Origin: Deltaproteobacteria bacterium
GTDB lineage: Bacteria > Desulfobacterota > GWC2-55-46
Assembly: GCA_021825035.1 (NCBI GenBank)
Contig: JAKAIQ010000025.1
Coordinates: 1-14,376 of the forward strand
Direction of reading: 5' to 3'
Length of the DNA: 14,376 nt
Shown here: one piece after another, positions 11,752-14,376 of the stretch
How the letters are laid out: every line of letters begins with the position of its first letter
Position numbering within the stretch: position 1 is the first letter of the stretch
The notes under the pieces: model-generated
The model's database searches: none
Seen by the model: only the letters and a program-made list of their open reading frames with translations
What the model was told of the DNA's origin: nothing
Position numbers and translations under genes: made by a program

Positions 11752-12977
11752 GCAGGTGGAGGCGGCTTCTGATATTGCTTGCCGTAATAGGCCCCGGACT
11801 CATAACCGCCAACATCGATAACGACGCGGGCGGGATAGCGACGTATTCCATAGCCGGGGCGCAGTTCGGCTACTCGCTCCTCTGGACGATGATACCCGTC
11901 ACCGTCGCCCTCATAGTGGTACAGGAGATGTCGGCCCGGATGGGCGTGGTGACCGGCAAGGGGCTCGCGGACCTGATAAGGGAGAACTACGGCATAAAGA
12001 TAACGTTCTGGCTGATGGTCTTTCTGTTCCTGACCGACCTCGGGAACACCGCCGCCGAGTTCGCCGGGCTCGCGGCAAGCTCCGAGCTCTTCGGCATGAG
12101 CAAGTATGTCGCGGTTCCGCTCGGCGCGCTCTTCATATGGCTCATCGTCGTTAAAGGCTCGTACCGGGTATTCGAGAAAATCTTTCTTGTCGTATGCGCC
12201 GTATACCTCGTCTACATACCCGCGGCCATAATGGCGAAGCCCAGCTGGTCCGATGTAATGGTCCAGACGATAAAGCCCTCATTCCACTTCAATACAGCTT
12301 ATATCACCATGTTCATAGGGGTCGTCGGGACGACGATAGCCCCATGGATGCAATTCTATCTTCAATCGGCGGTAGTCGAAAAAGGGGTCAGGAAGGGCCA
12401 CTACTGGGCTTCGAGGATAGACGTCATCGCGGGCTGTTTCATGACCGACATAGTGGCGTTCTTCATAATAGTAGCCTGCGGGGCGACGCTCTTTAAATTG
12501 GGGATAAAGGTCGACAGCGCAGAGGCCGCGGCCAAGTCGCTCGCCCCGATAGCCGGAAAATACGCGTCGATCCTGTTTGCCGTGGGGCTCGCCAACGCCT
12601 CGCTCTTCTCGGCGTCCATACTGCCCCTGGCGACGGCGTACTACATATGCGAGGGCATGGGCTGGGAGGCGGGCGTAAACAAGACCTTCAAGAACGCGCC
12701 TCAGTTCATGTGGCTCTATACGATCCTCATAGCCGTGGGGGCGTTCATAGTCCTTTTCCCGAAAGTCCCGCTCATGTCGATAATGTGGGTCTCCCAGGTC
12801 ATAAACGGCGTCATGCTCCCGTTCGTCCTGATATTCATGCTCCTTCTGATAAACAGGAAAGACCTCATGGGGGAGTACACGAACTCGAAGACCTTCGACA
12901 GGATCGCCTGGGCGACCACCGTCGTCATGATAACCCTGACGATAATGTTCGTCATTTCACTTTTCGTCAGTACTTAG
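11748..12977 (+). CDS. NRAMP-family divalent metal transporter, probable magnesium type (NrMT-like)
   Basis: The 409-residue inner-membrane product has about ten or eleven hydrophobic helices and typical NRAMP landmarks (GPGLITANID at 15-24, AGAQFGYSLLW at 36-46). In canonical Mn/Fe NRAMPs helix 1 has DPGN and helix 6 has MPHN. Here the matching stretches read DAGG (26-29) and APWM (198-201), so the catalytic Asp is kept but the soft-metal Met and the Asn ligand at these positions are changed. Similar departures characterise the NRAMP-related magnesium transporters described in Clostridium and related bacteria. Together with the coupled MgtE_N/CBS gene, this favours Mg2+ over Mn2+ or Fe2+. 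The GTG start overlaps the upstream stop (GTGA), implying translational coupling. The 3' end overlaps convergent phoU by 11 bases. Family is certain, substrate inferred. Confidence 0.9.
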   Translation: MSRWRRLLILLAVIGPGLITANIDNDAGGIATYSIAGAQFGYSLLWTMIPVTVALIVVQEMSARMGVVTGKGLADLIRENYGIKITFWLMVFLFLTDLGNTAAEFAGLAASSELFGMSKYVAVPLGALFIWLIVVKGSYRVFEKIFLVVCAVYLVYIPAAIMAKPSWSDVMVQTIKPSFHFNTAYITMFIGVVGTTIAPWMQFYLQSAVVEKGVRKGHYWASRIDVIAGCFMTDIVAFFIIVACGATLFKLGIKVDSAEAAAKSLAPIAGKYASILFAVGLANASLFSASILPLATAYYICEGMGWEAGVNKTFKNAPQFMWLYTILIAVGAFIVLFPKVPLMSIMWVSQVINGVMLPFVLIFMLLLINRKDLMGEYTNSKTFDRIAWATTVVMITLTIMFVISLFVST

Positions 12978-13632
12978 AGACGTTCATCTCTTCCATCTTG
13001 CCGGTGACCATGTAGACGACCCGCTCGGCTATGTTGGTAACCCTGTCCGCCATCCTCTCGATGTTGTGGGCCGCCCATATGAGATATGTCGCGTCCTTTA
13101 TGAGCTTAGGGTTTTCGACCATGAGGAGGATGAGCTCCCCGTAGATGCGGTCGTAGAGGGCATCTACCTCGTCGTCCTCGTTGCATATCCTGCGCGCCGT
13201 CTCCACGTCCCTGCCGAGGAACGCCTTCATGCAGCGCCGGAGCATCGAGAGGGCCTTGTCCGCCATGACCGGCATGTCCACGAGGGGCTTAACGAGCGGC
13301 TCGTCGCCTATCGATATGCTTATCTTAGCGATGCCTTCGGCGTGGTCGCCGATCCGTTCGAGGTCGGTTATTATATTGATGACCGCGGCGAGTATCCTCA
13401 GGTCGACCGCCATGGGCTGCTGCGTGGCGATGAGGCGTATGCACTTCTCCTCTATGTCGAACCGTTTTTTATTGATGAGCGCATCGTTTTTCACTATCTT
13501 CCTCGACGCCTCGATGTCGCGGCTCTTGAGCGCGGTTATCGACTCCGCGATGGCGGTCCCCACCATCGCGGCCATAAGCTCCAGATCGTCCTCGACATCC
13601 TTCAACGCCCTGTGATAAGCCTCGCGGGTCAT
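12967..13632 (-). CDS. phoU: Phosphate-specific transport system accessory protein PhoU
   Basis: The 221-residue all-helical product has two PhoU repeats, each with its metal-binding signature: DLERIGDHAEGIA (90-102) and NIERMADRVTNIAE (190-203). PhoU is a cytosolic peripheral protein that links the PstSCAB phosphate importer to the PhoR sensor kinase and represses uptake and the Pho regulon when phosphate is plentiful. The ATG at 13632-13630 is preceded by a strong GGAGG four bases upstream. It follows pstB on the same strand after 97 bases, the standard pst-phoU order. The last 11 bases overlap the 3' end of the convergent NRAMP gene, and no terminator is visible between them. Confidence 0.95.
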   Translation of the reverse strand: MTREAYHRALKDVEDDLELMAAMVGTAIAESITALKSRDIEASRKIVKNDALINKKRFDIEEKCIRLIATQQPMAVDLRILAAVINIITDLERIGDHAEGIAKISISIGDEPLVKPLVDMPVMADKALSMLRRCMKAFLGRDVETARRICNEDDEVDALYDRIYGELILLMVENPKLIKDATYLIWAAHNIERMADRVTNIAERVVYMVTGKMEEMNVSKY

Positions 13633-13730
13633 CGTTCCTCCGGTTGAGGGATTTCCGGCGCGTTTCTCGCCGCCAATTCAATTTTGCAACGGATACGGAT
13701 TTTACGCAAGGCTTTCTTTTCGCGCCATCC

Positions 13731-14376
13731 CTATCCGAACCTGCCGGTTATGTAATCTTCGGTCAATTTGTTCGACGGCGCGGTGAATATCTTCTGCGTC
13801 TGGTCGAACTCCACCACCTCGCCCATCATGAAAAAGCCCGTGTGCTCGGACACGCGCGCCGCCTGCTGCATGTTGTGCGTCACGATAACGACCGTATAGC
13901 GCTTTTTGAGGTCCGTCATGAGGTCTTCTATCTTGGCCGTGGCGACCGGGTCGAGGGCCGAGCACGGCTCGTCCATGAGGATCACCTCAGGCTCGACGGC
14001 CACGGCCCTCGCTATGCAGAGCCTCTGCTGCTGGCCGCCGGAAAGGGCGAGGGCCGGCTCGGAGAGCCTGTCCTTTATCTCGTCGAAAAGGGCGGAGTCC
14101 CTGAGCGCCTTCTCTACCCTTTCGGCCAGCAGGGACTTCTTCCTTACGCCGGTGAGCCGCAGGCCGAAGGCTATGTTCTCGTAGACCGACATGGGGAAGG
14201 GCGTGGGCTTCTGGAAGACCATGCCGACCTTGCTCCTGAGCTTGATCAAGTCGAGGCCCTTTTCCAGGATGTTCCTGTTGTCGAGGATTATCTCGCCCTC
14301 GTACCGGTTGCCGTGGTAGAGGTCGTGCATGCGGTTCAGGCAGCGCAGGAAAGTCGTCTTGCCGCACCCGGAAGGG
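13731..14376 (-). CDS. pstB: Phosphate import ATP-binding protein PstB, 5' end off window
   Basis: This is the C-terminal 214 residues of an ABC ATPase that powers PstSCAB phosphate import at the inner membrane; the first residues (about 40) lie beyond the window edge. The fragment begins inside Walker A (PSGCGKTT). Next comes the PstB-typical FLRCLNRMHDLYHGNRYEGE, then the Q-loop region VGMVFQKPTPFPMSVYEN, the signature LSGGQQQR, Walker B VILMDEPCSALDP and the H-loop VTHNMQQAARVSEH. It ends in DYITGRFG, the usual PstB C-terminus. It is followed by phoU in the same direction, so it belongs to a pst-phoU operon whose promoter and any Pho box lie outside this window. Confidence 0.96.
   Translation of the reverse strand, partial: PSGCGKTTFLRCLNRMHDLYHGNRYEGEIILDNRNILEKGLDLIKLRSKVGMVFQKPTPFPMSVYENIAFGLRLTGVRKKSLLAERVEKALRDSALFDEIKDRLSEPALALSGGQQQRLCIARAVAVEPEVILMDEPCSALDPVATAKIEDLMTDLKKRYTVVIVTHNMQQAARVSEHTGFFMMGEVVEFDQTQKIFTAPSNKLTEDYITGRFG

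Noticed and set aside
13633..13730. Separate phoU promoter (TTGCGT, 17 bases, CAAAAT on the minus strand)
   Set aside because: Both hexamers are weak and phoU lies behind pstB in normal operon order, so a private promoter is not needed.

Overview
The window is about 14.4 kb of GC-rich (roughly 60%) bacterial chromosome. It is dense and ordinary in architecture, with no phage, insertion sequence, CRISPR array, rRNA or tRNA visible. Coding sequences use AGG for Arg and ATA for Ile very heavily and share one codon style, so nothing looks recently imported. A sigma-32-type heat-shock promoter before dnaK, the recO-glyQ neighbourhood, a two-subunit-type GlyRS alpha chain and a pst-phoU locus fit a deltaproteobacterial-like (Desulfobacterota or neighbouring) Gram-negative. 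This placement is an inference from style and synteny, not a phylogeny.

Left part (1-8280), protein quality control. A minus-strand RqcH/NFACT gene (5' end at 1438, 3' end off the window) is divergent from dnaK (1818-3710). The 379-base divergent region carries an extended -10 promoter that would make an almost leaderless rqcH mRNA. On the other strand it carries three dnaK promoter candidates: a distal sigma-70 type, a sigma-32 type, and a proximal sigma-70 type that shares one base with the sigma-32 site. dnaK is followed by about 420 bases without a gene, containing a strong two-step palindrome. Then come a class B J-domain protein (4130-5011), a two-ATPase Clp/HSP100 unfoldase (5105-7384) with non-standard pore loops, and a tandem universal stress protein (7381-8211) joined to the clp gene by an ATGA overlap. 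A textbook terminator closes this block at 8240-8266. Together these genes cover tagging of stalled nascent chains (RqcH), refolding (DnaK plus a J protein), unfolding or degradation (Clp) and stress sensing (Usp).

Middle part (8281-10343), housekeeping. recO (DNA repair) is followed by its own hairpins, a terminator at 9312-9340 and glyQ (GlyRS alpha). The beta-subunit gene glyS, usually next door, is absent here.

Right part (10489-14376), ion homeostasis. A GTGA-overlapping pair encodes a soluble PRC-barrel/MgtE_N/CBS protein and an NRAMP-family membrane protein whose metal-site motifs depart from the Mn/Fe consensus. The pair looks like a magnesium transporter split into a regulatory protein and a pore of a different fold, and it is the most interesting candidate system in the window. 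Converging on it from the minus strand are phoU and the 3' portion of pstB, the end of a phosphate-uptake (pst-phoU) operon; the 3' ends of the NRAMP gene and phoU overlap by 11 bases.
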